64,000 nucleotides of DNA. Origin: Streptomyces roseifaciens (GTDB lineage Bacteria; Actinomycetota; Actinomycetes; Streptomycetales; Streptomycetaceae). Positions 11,416 to 20,521 of the stretch are shown one piece after another (the first letter of the stretch is position 1; each line of letters starts with the position of its first letter). The stretch covers positions 1,222,530 to 1,286,529 of the forward strand of contig NZ_LNBE01000003.1 in the NCBI RefSeq assembly GCF_001445655.1, in the 5' to 3' direction. Both the position numbers and the translations under genes were made by a program. The notes under the pieces were generated by a model. It did not search any database and was not told the origin of the DNA. It was given only the letters and a program-made list of their open reading frames with translations.

Positions 11416-11978
11416 CGGCCGGCCGCCCAAGCACGGACCGGATTTCCGCCTGGCGAATCCGGGCGCCTGGCCCGAGCCCGCCGTGGTGACCCTGAACGGC
11501 ACACCCCGCTACGGCAAGGCCGAGGCCCGCGCGTGAGACCGGGTCCACCCCCGGCTCACCCACCGCTCGGCCTGGATCGACCTGGACGGAGAACTTCCCC
11601 TGGTTGAGGGCACGCTGATCCGCCTCAAGGTCGATCACCTGCCCGGCGACCCTGATGCGCCACCGGTGTGGCTGTGGTCCTCCGCCACCGGAGCGAGCCC
11701 GGCCGACGTTGACTTCATGTGGTCGTGCTACCTGCGGAGATTCGACCTGGAGCACACGTTTCGCTTGTTCAAGCAGTCCCTGGGATGGGCCCGGCCGCGG
11801 CTGCGCGACCCGCAGGCGGCGGACCGCTGGACGTGGCTCGTCATCGTCGCGCACACCCAGCCTTCGCCTCGCCGTCCCTCTCGCCACCGACCAGCGCGAG
11901 CCTTGGGCGAAGACCACCCGCCCCGGCACCGCGCTCACTCCCAAGAGAGTGATCGCCCGATGTCAAGGAACAAGGTGA
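11416..11978 (+). mobile_element. Degenerate DDE transposase, C-terminal part
   Basis: From 11,416 the translation follows a transposase common in Streptomyces: HGPDFRLANPGAWPEP, RLTHRSAWIDLDGELPLVEG, DAPPVWLWSSATGASPADVD, then YLRRFDLEHTFRLFKQSLGW and ADRWTWLVIVAHTQ. The F-D-x-E-H-x-F-R region is the C-terminal catalytic Glu block of IS4-like DDE enzymes. An in-frame TGA at 11534-11536 replaces what is probably a Trp codon, and a second frameshift at about 11855 moves the end (LRLAVPLATDQREPWAKTT) into another frame. The N-terminal half is absent and no inverted repeat was identified. It abuts the NRPS fragment, so its insertion or a later deletion truncated that gene. Confidence 0.8.
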
Positions 11979-12007
11979 GCGAAGAATGCGCGTACCGCAG
12001 GGTCGGC

Positions 12008-12703
12008 TCACTCAACCTCGCCCGCCAGGTACATGGCCATGAGACGGCTCGGGCCCAGCGTGGCGAGCGGGTTCCAGTAGTTGATCGTCTTCCTGGGGGC
12101 CTGGTCGACTTTGTTGGTGGGGATGTGGAAGCGGATGTACTGGTCGCCCTTGAAGGCGTAGGCCCGGTCGGTGTCCCAGCGGACGAAGGCGTCGATGCCG
12201 CTGTCGAAGCCTGCTTCCTTGAATCCCGGCCAGTAGAGGGCGATCGATTTGGGGTAGCCGTCGTCGACCTTGTTGGTTTCGAGGTTGTAGCGCACGTACT
12301 GGAGGCCCTTGAAGAGGTACACCGTCTTCTCGTCCCACGACAGGATCGCATCGATGTCGCGGTCGAAGCCCACGGCCTTCAGCCCCGGCCAGTACGAGCT
12401 GATCGACTTCGGAAACCCCTCATCGATCGTCATCGTCTCCTGCGTGCACCGCACATACGTATCACCACACAGGAAGTAGACCTTTCCCGTCTTCGCAACG
12501 TAGAGCGAAGGCATGCTCCGGTCCGAGGCCACAGCCGCCGCAAACCAGCGCCTTTGCTCAGGCGTGCCCTGGAAGGCTCCTTCGAAGCTCCGATCGATTT
12601 CCTTGTCGGCGACGTCTTCCGAGATCCAGTGCCACTTCACGTAGTGCCAGTCGCCCGACGTCTGCCGGAGTGGTCGGGTGATGGTGTGGACCTTCTTCGC
12701 CAT
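12008..12703 (-). CDS. Hemopexin-repeat protein
   Basis: 231 residues from the ATG at 12703, which has a GGGAG site 8 nt upstream; an in-frame extension to 12943 overlaps the methyltransferase gene and is not protein-like. After a short N-terminal region come three hemopexin-like repeats: each has a Asp-Ala/Leu start (DIDAILSWD, GIDAFVRWD), a strand such as KTVYLFKGLQYVRY, a YPKSI-type turn and an ending such as ALYWPGF. A four-bladed propeller would need a fourth repeat, possibly the less regular N-terminal part. No signal peptide is seen. Bacterial hemopexin-like proteins bind ligands or act as insect toxins (photopexins); here the role is unknown. Confidence 0.8.
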   Translation of the reverse strand: MAKKVHTITRPLRQTSGDWHYVKWHWISEDVADKEIDRSFEGAFQGTPEQRRWFAAAVASDRSMPSLYVAKTGKVYFLCGDTYVRCTQETMTIDEGFPKSISSYWPGLKAVGFDRDIDAILSWDEKTVYLFKGLQYVRYNLETNKVDDGYPKSIALYWPGFKEAGFDSGIDAFVRWDTDRAYAFKGDQYIRFHIPTNKVDQAPRKTINYWNPLATLGPSRLMAMYLAGEVE

Positions 12704-12939
12704 GGCGCTCCCTGCCGTTGTTGACGGTGTTGTGTGGCCGGCCTTACGATCCCGGGCTGTCCGTCGCGCAGGCCGTGCCCCCGACAGCGTCACGTGCCCC
12801 TGGGCCGTCGGCACTCCGTGTGCTGAGCAGTGCGCCCATACGGGTGACCTGGGTGGAGGAAATCCGCAGTGCGGAACAACAGTCTTGGCAGTCGGGCGTT
12901 GTGTGCCTGTGTCCGGGCGCGGGAACCCGGTCTTCTCGG

Positions 12940-13629
12940 TCACCGCCTCCGAGCGGCAAACAGGGTGCAGGCGACCGGATTGCTCGGCTCAGGGGCCTGC
13001 AGCACGGTGATGTGATCCACGAGAAAGCCTGCCTCGACCAGGAGGTCCTCCCACAGCACAGGGCTGAGCACCCACATGCGCACGGTCAGCTCGCCCCCGC
13101 CGGCCAGGGGGAGGGTCTCGTCCCGTGGGACGAGCGTGACCTCCGGCCCGACCCCGTCCGAGTTCGTGTGCAGCACCGAAAAGACAAGGCTTCCGCCCTC
13201 CCGCACGCGGGGTGCCAGGGCGTCCAGGAACTGGTGTGGGTCGATGTATCCGAGGCCGTGGACCGAGTACGCGACGTCGTAGACCGGTGTCGTCTCCCGT
13301 CGAAGGAAGTCCACGGCGTCGGCCTGGACGAAGCGCACGCCGGGGACGTCGCGGTACCGGGCTGTGGCGCGCAGGTACTGGGTGGGCGAGGCTTCGACCG
13401 CGTCGACGACCGCCTCGTGGGTGCGGGCGAGATATGCGGGGTAGCGGCCCGTGCCGGGACCGATGTCGAGCGTGCGCTTCCCGGCCAGGTCGCCCAGGAC
13501 CTCGGCCCCGGGCCCTGTGCCCCAGAACCCCCAGTCGAGCCGCTCGGGCTCCGACAGGTGTGTGCCGCGCTCAAGGTGGTGCTTCCCGTATGCGGTCCAC
13601 GCCTGCTCGTTCCGTGCTGCATCATCCAT
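12940..13629 (-). CDS. Class I SAM-dependent methyltransferase
   Basis: 229 residues. Motif I is LDIGPGTGRYPAYLA (about residues 54-68), followed by an acidic residue after strand 2 (DAVEASPTQYL) and FVQADAVDFLRR for motif II/III. The C-terminal part (LSPVLWEDLLVEAGF) is typical of small-molecule methyltransferases. The gene ends the minus-strand operon that starts with the P-loop kinase; 30 bases separate it from the upstream methyltransferase, with a GGGGAAA ribosome binding site. The substrate cannot be read from the sequence. Two methyltransferases plus exporters suggest a small biosynthetic or self-protection unit. Confidence 0.85.
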   Translation of the reverse strand: MDDAARNEQAWTAYGKHHLERGTHLSEPERLDWGFWGTGPGAEVLGDLAGKRTLDIGPGTGRYPAYLARTHEAVVDAVEASPTQYLRATARYRDVPGVRFVQADAVDFLRRETTPVYDVAYSVHGLGYIDPHQFLDALAPRVREGGSLVFSVLHTNSDGVGPEVTLVPRDETLPLAGGGELTVRMWVLSPVLWEDLLVEAGFLVDHITVLQAPEPSNPVACTLFAARRR

Positions 13630-13659
13630 CGCAGATTTCCCCTTTCCTCACGCTGGAGT

Positions 13660-14223
13660 TCACGGTCTCAGAGCGAAGCAGCGAATGTTGTCCATGTCCG
13701 CGGCACACGCGACGGACCACCCGCTGACCAGCAACTCCTCCTCGGTGATGGTGATTCCGATCGACGCACGGTCAGGGGGAACCCGGTCCGCCATGGGCGT
13801 GACGACCCAAAGCAGTCCTCCGGGGGCAAGCAGGCTGCGAACCCGGTCGAGGAAGGCGGGCTTGTCCTTGATGAAGGCGTAGACCAGCCGTGCAGTGATC
13901 AGGGCGTAGGCACTCTCCGGCAAGGGCGGTGGATGCGGGGCCTCGATGTCACCGCAGCAGAACGTGACCGCTTCCCCGGCCATCTGGTCGGCGGCGAGGG
14001 CGATCGCGGTGGGTGCGCAGTCGAGGGCCGTCGTGCGGTAGCCGAGCCGGGCAAGGTGGCGAGTCAGGGTGCCGTCGCCGCTTCCGATGTCGAGCGCGTA
14101 CCGGCCCCGGCCGGCTCCGGCGTGCCGGTCGAGGAGAGCGGTCTCCGTCTCGTCGAGCGGCCGGTAGCGGTGCCCGGCGGACCACAGGCCGTCCCAGTAG
14201 GGGACCGGTTCTTGAATCGTCAC
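13660..14223 (-). CDS. Class I SAM-dependent methyltransferase
   Basis: 188 residues from the GTG at 14223, preceded by an ideal AAAGGAGG site; the frame runs on upstream inside the MFS gene but that is a shadow. It starts TIQEPVPYWDGLWSAGHRYRP, a layout seen in small bacterial methyltransferases of the tellurite-resistance/UbiE type. SAM motif I is ALDIGSGDGTLTRHLA, motif II TALDCAPTAIALA and motif IV-like YALITARLVYAF. A C-terminal WSVACAADMDNIRCFAL completes it. It begins 2 bases after the MFS stop and is clearly in the same operon. Substrate unknown. Confidence 0.85.
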   Translation of the reverse strand: MTIQEPVPYWDGLWSAGHRYRPLDETETALLDRHAGAGRGRYALDIGSGDGTLTRHLARLGYRTTALDCAPTAIALAADQMAGEAVTFCCGDIEAPHPPPLPESAYALITARLVYAFIKDKPAFLDRVRSLLAPGGLLWVVTPMADRVPPDRASIGITITEEELLVSGWSVACAADMDNIRCFALRP

Positions 14224-14225
14224 CT

Positions 14226-15500
14226 CTATGCCTCCTTTCCGAGCGCGGTGGCCGGGGCTGTGGGGACCTCGTGCATGGAGCGCAGGGACGAGGTGAACAG
14301 CACCAGGAACGGGATGGTGAGAGCCAGCGTTCCGAGGGTCAGGGTGGGGCGCAGCCCGATCCAGGTTCCCGAGGCGCCGGCCAGCAGGGCTGCCAGGGGG
14401 CGGGAGCCGAAGGTGATCCACTGGCCGGTGGCCATCATGCGGCCTTGCATGGCCGGGGCGCAGACCGACTGCCGGATGGATCGCTGTGTCGACCCTTGGG
14501 CGATGGCGCAGGCCATCTGGAGGAACAGGCCTGCGGTGATGGCGATCTGGCCTGGGAGTCCGGGGGAGGCGAGCAGGAGGGGGAGCTCGGTGATGGGCAT
14601 GGCGGCGAGCGCGGTGAGCATGACCCGAGCCGGCCCCCACCGGGCGACGACGTTGCGGACCAGGAGCGCACCGAACAGGCCGCCGAGACCGGCCACGCTC
14701 ATCGCGGTACCCAAGGCCAAAGCCGAGAAGTGCAGGTCGCGCAGGAGGAACAGGGCCCACAAGGTGTTGAGGAACGCGAACGCGGCTGAGAACGCGGTGC
14801 CGGTGAGCAGGAGCGGGCAGATCGTCGGGTGGGACACCACGTAGCGGACTCCTTCAGCGATCTCCTTCCTGTGCGTACTGCCCTCCCTGCGCGGCGCGGA
14901 GGCGGGCTCCGGTGTGCGGATCCGTCCCAGAAGCACCGCGCACGCCACGTAGGAGACCACATCGACGTAGATGGCCCGGGTCGCCCCCAGGACGCCGACG
15001 AGCGCGCCGCCGAGCTGGGCACCGGCACTGTCGGACAGCGAGCTGACCCCGCCCAGCTTCGAATTGGCCTCCAGGAGCTGCCCCGGAGGCAGGAGCGCAG
15101 GCAGGTAGCTGATGCGGGCGATGGACCCGAAAACGGTCGCGGTGGACCCGACGAGCGCCACCACGTACAGGTGCCCGAGCGTCAGATGGCCTGCCGCCTC
15201 TGCCACAGGGATCGTGGCGAAGGCGGCGGCGTTGACCAGCGCGGCGCCGATGGTGATCGGCCGCTTGCGGTGCCGGTCGGCCAGGGCCCCGGCAGGAAGG
15301 GCCACGAGGAGGGGCGGCAGCTTCTCCGCGAAAGACAGCAGCGCCGCCTCCATGACGGTGGCGTGCAGCACCACCACGGCGATCAGCGGGATCGCTACCG
15401 AGGTGATGCTGTTGCCTGTGACGTCGACGGCCTGCGCGTGCCAGTAGCGGCGGAAGTCCCGGTGCCGCCACAAGCTCTCCTCCGCCGGGGCTACGGTCAC
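14226..15500 (-). CDS. MFS exporter (EntS/MFS_3-like)
   Basis: 424 residues starting with GTG at 15500, which overlaps the stop of the ABC transporter frame as GTGA. The protein is highly hydrophobic with about 12 membrane segments and the MFS loop motif GALADRHRKRP between segments 2 and 3. The opening WRHRDFRRYWHAQAVDVTGNSIT is typical of the MFS_3 group that includes the enterobactin exporter and macrolide efflux proteins. It probably exports a small molecule made or modified by the two methyltransferases in the same operon. Intact as far as can be seen; ends with TAG. Confidence 0.88.
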   Translation of the reverse strand: MTVAPAEESLWRHRDFRRYWHAQAVDVTGNSITSVAIPLIAVVVLHATVMEAALLSFAEKLPPLLVALPAGALADRHRKRPITIGAALVNAAAFATIPVAEAAGHLTLGHLYVVALVGSTATVFGSIARISYLPALLPPGQLLEANSKLGGVSSLSDSAGAQLGGALVGVLGATRAIYVDVVSYVACAVLLGRIRTPEPASAPRREGSTHRKEIAEGVRYVVSHPTICPLLLTGTAFSAAFAFLNTLWALFLLRDLHFSALALGTAMSVAGLGGLFGALLVRNVVARWGPARVMLTALAAMPITELPLLLASPGLPGQIAITAGLFLQMACAIAQGSTQRSIRQSVCAPAMQGRMMATGQWITFGSRPLAALLAGASGTWIGLRPTLTLGTLALTIPFLVLFTSSLRSMHEVPTAPATALGKEA

Positions 15501-16700
15501 CGTTCCTTCCCCTCCTTCACGCTTTCTGCCCGCTGGCGCTGTCCCGGCACTGCGGAGTCCTGGAACTGGGCGCGCTGCATCTCGTACAGCTCGCGGAAGA
15601 CGCCCGCGGCCGGCTGGTGGAGCAGTTCTTCGAAGGTGCCGCTCTCGCGCAGCTGACCGTCCTCGAGCACGTGGATGAGGTCCCGGCGTGCCGTACGGAG
15701 GCGAGGCGGTGGGTGATCAGGACGACGGTCTGGCCGCCGTCGGCGAGTTTGCGGATCTGGTCGAAGACCTCCAGCTCGGCTTTCGCGTCGAGGGCGGAGG
15801 TGGGTTCGTCGACGATGAGGATCCGGGCGTTGCGGTAGCGGACGCGAGCGATGCCCAGCTTCTGCCACTGGCCTCCCGACAGTTGCCGGCCGCCCTTGTA
15901 TCTCTTGTTCAGCAGGGTGTCCCAGCCCCGGGGGAGTTCGGCGACGACCTCGTCGGCTCCCGCGTACGCGGCGGCCTCCTCCAGGGCCTCCTCCTTCAGG
16001 GGGCGTTCCGCGCGGCCGATGGCGATGTTCATGCGGCAGGTGAATGGCCACCGGTGAAAGTCCTGGCTGACCATCGCGATCTGGTCCCACAGCTGGGCGC
16101 GGTCCAGTGCGCGGGCGTCGACGCCGTTCCAGCGGATCACGCCGTTGTCCGGGTGGTAGAGGCCGGCCAGGAGTTTGGAGACGGTGGTCTTGCCGGAGCC
16201 GTTCTCCCCGACCAGCGCCACGATCTTGCCCAGAGGAATGTCGAGCGTGACGTTCTTCAGCGCGGGCCGGTCCGGGGTGGGGGATTCCTCCGGTTCGTCG
16301 TCGGCATCGCTGTCCTCGGGGTAGTGGAAGGTCACGTTCTCGAAGCGGATCAGCGCGAGGTCGTCAGGAACGGGCGTGCCTCCGACGGGGATTGCCCGGC
16401 TGGCGGCCTCCTGGAAGAGGCGTTCGAGATCCTGCACGTAGCAGGCCTGTTCGTACAGATCGTTGACCCGCAGGACCAGGCTGGACAGGCTCTGTCCTCC
16501 GGTGCGGATGGCCAGGACGGCGGTTCCCGCGACCGACAGCGCCATCAGGCCCGTGGCCAGCGCAGCTCGGGAATGCCGGGCAGCTCGGCAAGGTCGAGAC
16601 CGAGTTCCTCCCTGAGCTCGCGGGCCAGAGCGGCTGGTACCTCTTCATCGGCCAGTCCCTGAGCGTGGGCGGCGGTGTTGTCGACGGGGGCCGGAGTCAT
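15497..16700 (-). pseudogene. ABC exporter (ATPase-permease fusion) with its membrane domain deleted and a frameshift
   Basis: An ATG at 16700 overlaps the stop of the kinase gene (ATGA) and opens 45 plausible residues ending LDLAELPGIPELRW. The reading then jumps, in another frame, to the last permease helix (LATGLMALSVAGTAVLAI) and an ATPase domain. That has Walker A VALVGENGSGKTT, signature LSGGQWQK, Walker B ILIVDEPTSALD and the H-loop ITHRLAS. About 250 residues of membrane domain are missing. A second frameshift near 15690 separates the H-loop from the proper tail (HVLEDGQLRESGTFEELL), whose stop overlaps the MFS start as GTGA. Both end junctions being preserved shows an internal deletion inside the operon. 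Unlikely to transport anything. Confidence 0.8.
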
Positions 16701-17254
16701 GGGGTGGAGCCCAGGGCGAAGGAGACGATGTCCTTGAAGCCTGGCTCGTAGCCGTCGGAGGTGTCGACCTTCAGCGTGGGGACGTCCAGTGAGATCGGCA
16801 CGAAGGAGTCGAGAGAGTGCTCGCCGGACGCGATGGCTTCGAGCAGGTCGTGATCGGCGTGCGCGGCGCGGTGGCCGCTCTCCTGTACGCGGTTGACGAT
16901 TCGATCGTGCGCGATGTCCGTGGGGGTGGTGCAGCGGATGACACGGATGTGTGCGAGGGCGACGAGCGGTTCGAGGTTGGGCCGCCACAGTCGGTCCTGG
17001 AACGCGGCTTCGATGACGATGCTCACGTTGGCCCTCAGCAGTACCTGCGTGACCTCGAAGAACGCGTCCAGGGTCGGATAGTTGAGTGGGTCGTCACCTC
17101 CTGCCCGGTATCCAGGGGAGGCGAGCACCATTCCTTGCTTGATCTCGTCCCGGATGATGGCGGGGCATCCGAGCTCGCGGGCAAGCTCGTGGGCAAGGGT
17201 GGTCTTGCCTGTGCCGGGCGGCCCACTGACGACCGTCAGCGTTGGTGAGGTCAT
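16697..17254 (-). CDS. P-loop kinase / AAA_33-type ATPase
   Basis: 185 residues from the ATG at 17254. Walker A is VVSGPPGTGKTTLAHELA at residues 8-25, followed by AIIRDEIKQGM, as in small-molecule kinases and zeta-toxin-like or gluconate-kinase-like P-loop proteins. HIRVIRCTTPTDIAHDRIV provides the lid region with several Arg. Such proteins often phosphorylate small molecules, including antibiotics (chloramphenicol phosphotransferase is a relative by fold). It is the first intact gene of the operon with exporters and methyltransferases, so an inactivating or protective phosphorylation is an attractive but unproven idea. Confidence 0.75.
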   Translation of the reverse strand: MTSPTLTVVSGPPGTGKTTLAHELARELGCPAIIRDEIKQGMVLASPGYRAGGDDPLNYPTLDAFFEVTQVLLRANVSIVIEAAFQDRLWRPNLEPLVALAHIRVIRCTTPTDIAHDRIVNRVQESGHRAAHADHDLLEAIASGEHSLDSFVPISLDVPTLKVDTSDGYEPGFKDIVSFALGSTP

Positions 17255-17279
17255 GGCTCTTCCCAAAGTTGGGTCTGGG

Positions 17280-17480
17280 TCATGGTGCTGTGCGTTTGGC
17301 GAGCTGGAAGGCGATGAATCCGGGCTCGCGGACGAGTCTGGCGTATATGGCGGGATGCTCGCTGGACATCTCGGGGGACGGACGGTGCTCGACTGCTCGT
17401 TCGATGGCGAGCCCGGCGGCGGTGAATTCATCGAACCAGCGTTGAAGGGGCTGCCGCCAGTAGCGGTGCACCATGCCACA
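17280..17480 (-). pseudogene. Methyltransferase C-terminal remnant
   Basis: About 65 residues ending at 17280 read like the end of a class I methyltransferase: MVHRYWRQPLQRWFDEFTAA, then GLAIERAVEHRPSPE and IYARLVREPGFIAFQLAKR. The SAM-binding N-terminal half is not found upstream. It lies 25 bases before the kinase gene on the same strand, so it may have been the original first gene of this operon, truncated by a deletion near 17,480. Confidence 0.55.
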
Positions 17481-17893
17481 TGCTGGTGCGGCCCCGCCGG
17501 GCCCGCTTCTCCTGCCCACTGGACCGGCTCAAGGCCGTCTCGCTGCCGCTGACCGCCGCCATCTGCTGGCTGCTCGCCCTGCGGATCGGCGAGTGGGGCC
17601 ACGTCCCGGGCGTCGTCTCCGCCCTCGCCGCGCCCGGCCGCCCCGCCACTTCCCCCCCCCCGCCAGGGGCGTGACAGTCCGGCTGTAGCCCAGATCATTG
17701 AACTCCAGGGCAAGCCCTCTTGAAACCCAAGTCGGCCTGTAGTGCATAGGCACCAGGACACGTGGGTGGCTGGTCCGGGGGCACCAAGAGGAGACGGTAG
17801 CGGGGGACGATGCCCGTCGAGGCGCCGGAGGGAAGGGTTGGAGGCGCGTGAATCCCGCGTATTCCCCTTGCCTCACGGTGTCTGGAGTTGCCC
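17481..17893. other. Junction region with gene scraps
   Basis: Plus-strand bases 17,500-17,650 encode a hydrophobic stretch (RLKAVSLPLTAAICWLLALR) followed by Pro/Ala-rich sequence and a run of C; it looks like a fragment of a membrane protein with neither end. A GGAG site just before 17894 belongs to the MFS gene. No other gene is recognised in these 413 bases. Confidence 0.35.
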
Positions 17894-19300
17894 ATGTCCG
17901 AAGCCGTGCTTTCCCTTTCCCCGGTTCGCATCGGGAGGCTGTCGATCGGTGCCCTCGGTGTCCTGGCGCTCGCCCTCGGCACCCTGCAGTCAGTGGTGGA
18001 GCCTGCGCTCCCGCTCCTGCAACGTGAGCTGGGGGTCAGTCCTGCCGAAGGGGCGTTGATCGGCAACACGCTACTAGTCACCGGCGCGGTCGTCGCACCC
18101 GTCGCAGGTAAACTCGGCGACCGCTACGGCGCAAAGCGGGTGCTGGTCCTGCTGATGGCCGTGGTGTCGGCCGGTGGTCTGTTGGCCGGCCTGGCGCCGA
18201 ACCTGCCGGTGTTGTTGCTCGGTCAGGTATTGCAGGGCGTCATGGTGGGTGCGCTGCCCCTCTCCTTCATCCTGGTGCGCGAACACCTCCCCGCACGGGA
18301 GTCACAGGTGGCGATCGGGCTGGTCATGGCGCTGTTCACGGGCGGCGGCATGGTGGGGATGCTGTTTGCCGGGCCGCTCGCGGAAGGTCTGTCCTGGCAT
18401 TGGATGTTCGCGTTGCCGACGATCGCGATCATCGCGACGACGTTGGTCGTGATGCGGCTGATGCCGCATGATCGGCCGGTCCCGTCGGACGACAGGATCG
18501 ACTGGCCTGGTGTGGTGCTGCTGAGCGGCACGTTGCTCGCGTTCATGCTCGGGCTCGTGACGGTGACGAGGGACGGCGGCCTGCCGCCATTCGCGGTTGG
18601 TGCCATCGCGCTGGTCGTGGCCGCCCTGGCGACCGGGTGGATCGCCGTCGAGCGCCGGGCGGCCTCGCCGATGGTCGATCTCCGTATGCTGGCAAAGCCT
18701 GCGATGTGGCACTCGTGCGTGCTCACCTTCGTCATCACCACCAGCTTCGGAATGGTGGCGTTTCTGCTCCCGCAGCTGTTCGGGGTTCCGGCCGGCGGGT
18801 ACGGCTTTGGAGTCAGCACCACCGAAATCGGACTGTTCCTGCTGCCCGGCGCCATCGCCGGGGCGGTGAGCGATTCGGTCGGCGGGATCGTGGCGCGGCG
18901 TTTCGGTCTGCGTGCCGTGCTCGTCGTCGGCGCCGTCGTCACGGCGGCCACGATGATCACCCTGGCGGCGCTGCACACCGCGGCATGGCAGCTCGCCCTC
19001 GCGAAGGTGCTGACCGCGATCGCCGCGGGCGTCGCCACCACGGCATTGCTCACCCGAACCGCAACCGCCGTCGAGACCAAGGACACCGGCATCGCCACCA
19101 GCCTGCTCGTGGTGACTCGCGTGATCGGTATCGCCCTGGGCGCCCAGGTGGCCGGCGCGATCCTCGACGCCGGGGCCGACCCGGCGACGGGCCTGCCGGC
19201 CGAATCGGCCTTCGCCACAGGTTTCGCCGTCGCCGGCCTCGTCGCCGCACTGTCCCTGCTCATTGTCCGTATGACGAAGGAAAAAGGAGCCCGGGCATGA
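17894..19300 (+). CDS. MFS drug efflux transporter
   Basis: 468 residues from the ATG at 17894 (a TTG two codons earlier is less likely). The protein has many hydrophobic segments, consistent with 12-14 membrane helices, and the MFS loop motif GKLGDRYGAKRV after helix 2. Helix 5 region ALFTGGGMVGMLFAGPLAEG resembles the antiporter motif C of drug:H+ antiporters (G-x-x-x-G-P-x-x-x-G). Its stop overlaps the ATG of the FAD monooxygenase gene (ATGA), so export and oxidation are probably linked. A combined efflux and oxidative inactivation resistance pair is the simplest reading. Confidence 0.88.
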   Translation: MSEAVLSLSPVRIGRLSIGALGVLALALGTLQSVVEPALPLLQRELGVSPAEGALIGNTLLVTGAVVAPVAGKLGDRYGAKRVLVLLMAVVSAGGLLAGLAPNLPVLLLGQVLQGVMVGALPLSFILVREHLPARESQVAIGLVMALFTGGGMVGMLFAGPLAEGLSWHWMFALPTIAIIATTLVVMRLMPHDRPVPSDDRIDWPGVVLLSGTLLAFMLGLVTVTRDGGLPPFAVGAIALVVAALATGWIAVERRAASPMVDLRMLAKPAMWHSCVLTFVITTSFGMVAFLLPQLFGVPAGGYGFGVSTTEIGLFLLPGAIAGAVSDSVGGIVARRFGLRAVLVVGAVVTAATMITLAALHTAAWQLALAKVLTAIAAGVATTALLTRTATAVETKDTGIATSLLVVTRVIGIALGAQVAGAILDAGADPATGLPAESAFATGFAVAGLVAALSLLIVRMTKEKGARA

Positions 19301-20520
19301 CACCTACCAGTCTGTCGATGGACGTGAGGGCTCCCGCGATGCGCAGAGTGCTGATCTCCGGGGCCAGCATCTCCGGCCCCGCTCTGGCGTACTGGCTGCA
19401 CCGGTCCGGATTCGCGGTCACCGTGGTGGAGAAGGCAGGCGCACTGCGCGACGGTGGATATCCCATCGACGTTCGCGGTACCGCGGTAGAGGTGGTCCGG
19501 CGGATGGGCATACTGCCACAACTGCAGGATGCGCACATCGACTTGCGGCGTTGCACCTTCCTCGACGCGGATGGCAGCAAAGTCGCCTCGGTCGCCCCGA
19601 GCGCAGTTGCCGGCAGTGTCGAGGGACAGGACCTCGAGGTGCGTCGCGGGGATCTGGCCGCGGCTCTCCACGCGATGGTTCGCGACGACGTGGAGTTCCT
19701 GTTCGGTGATTCCATCGACACCCTCGACCAGTCGGAACAAGGGGCCGACGTGACTTTCCACAGTGGGCAACAGCGCACGTTCGACCTGGTAGTCGGCGCC
19801 GACGGCATGCACTCGCGTACCCGGGAGTCCCTGTTCGGCCCCGAAGAACAGTTCCACCACTACCTCGGCTACTGCTTCGCCATATTCACCATGCCGAACA
19901 CCTTCGGGCTCTCCCGCGAGGTCATGCTGTGGAACACCCCGGGGAAAGCCGCGGCCCTCTACGCCGTCGGGGACGACGACGAGCTGCACGCCTTCCTGAC
20001 CTTTCACCAACCAGAACCGCCGTTCGATGTCCTCCGGAACCCCGATGCCCAGCGGAACCTTGTCGCTGCGGCTTTCGCAAGCGCGGGATGGGAGGTACCC
20101 GGCATGGTCAACGCCATGCGCGACGCGAATGACCTGTTCTTCGACACGGCCGGTCAGATCCGCATGCCCCACTGGTCCAGCGGCCGCGTCGCGCTCGTCG
20201 GCGACGCCGCGTACGCACCCTCGTTCCTTACCGGGCAAGGCTCAAGCCTTGCGCTGGCCGGTGCCTACCTGCTCGCCGACGCCCTGGCCACGGACCGGGA
20301 CCACGCTGCCGCCTTCGCCGCCTACGAACGCGGCGTTCGCGAGTTCGTAGCCATGAATCAGGCACTGGTCGACAACGGTGCGGCCACGCTCTTCCCCATC
20401 ACGGTGCGGGCCCTGGAGCAGCGCAACACCATGCTGCGCGGCCTCGTCACCATGCCCTCCGCGCCGGCACGACCGGCCCACTCGGCGCTTGCGCTGCCCG
20501 AGTTCACACCGAGGCCGTGA
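19297..20520 (+). CDS. FAD-dependent monooxygenase (PHBH/TetX-like)
   Basis: 407 residues. ATG at 19297 overlaps the MFS stop and has GGAG 8 nt upstream. FAD-binding GxGxxG is degenerate as SGASISGPALAYWLHRSG, which is common in this subgroup. The DG motif is VVGADGMHSRTR and the second FAD motif is RVALVGDAAYAPSFLTGQG. These are hallmarks of class A aromatic monooxygenases such as TetX, RdmE-like and rifampicin monooxygenases. Coupling to a drug exporter suggests detoxification or tailoring of an aromatic compound. It ends one base before the convergent response regulator gene. Substrate unknown. Confidence 0.88.
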   Translation: MTPTSLSMDVRAPAMRRVLISGASISGPALAYWLHRSGFAVTVVEKAGALRDGGYPIDVRGTAVEVVRRMGILPQLQDAHIDLRRCTFLDADGSKVASVAPSAVAGSVEGQDLEVRRGDLAAALHAMVRDDVEFLFGDSIDTLDQSEQGADVTFHSGQQRTFDLVVGADGMHSRTRESLFGPEEQFHHYLGYCFAIFTMPNTFGLSREVMLWNTPGKAAALYAVGDDDELHAFLTFHQPEPPFDVLRNPDAQRNLVAAAFASAGWEVPGMVNAMRDANDLFFDTAGQIRMPHWSSGRVALVGDAAYAPSFLTGQGSSLALAGAYLLADALATDRDHAAAFAAYERGVREFVAMNQALVDNGAATLFPITVRALEQRNTMLRGLVTMPSAPARPAHSALALPEFTPRP

Positions 20521-20521
20521 G

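Noticed and set aside
16545..16700. REELGLD near the start of the ABC frame as a Nudix fragment
   Set aside because: The full Nudix spacing is absent, and the ATGA overlap with the kinase gene places this as the N-terminus of the ABC exporter.
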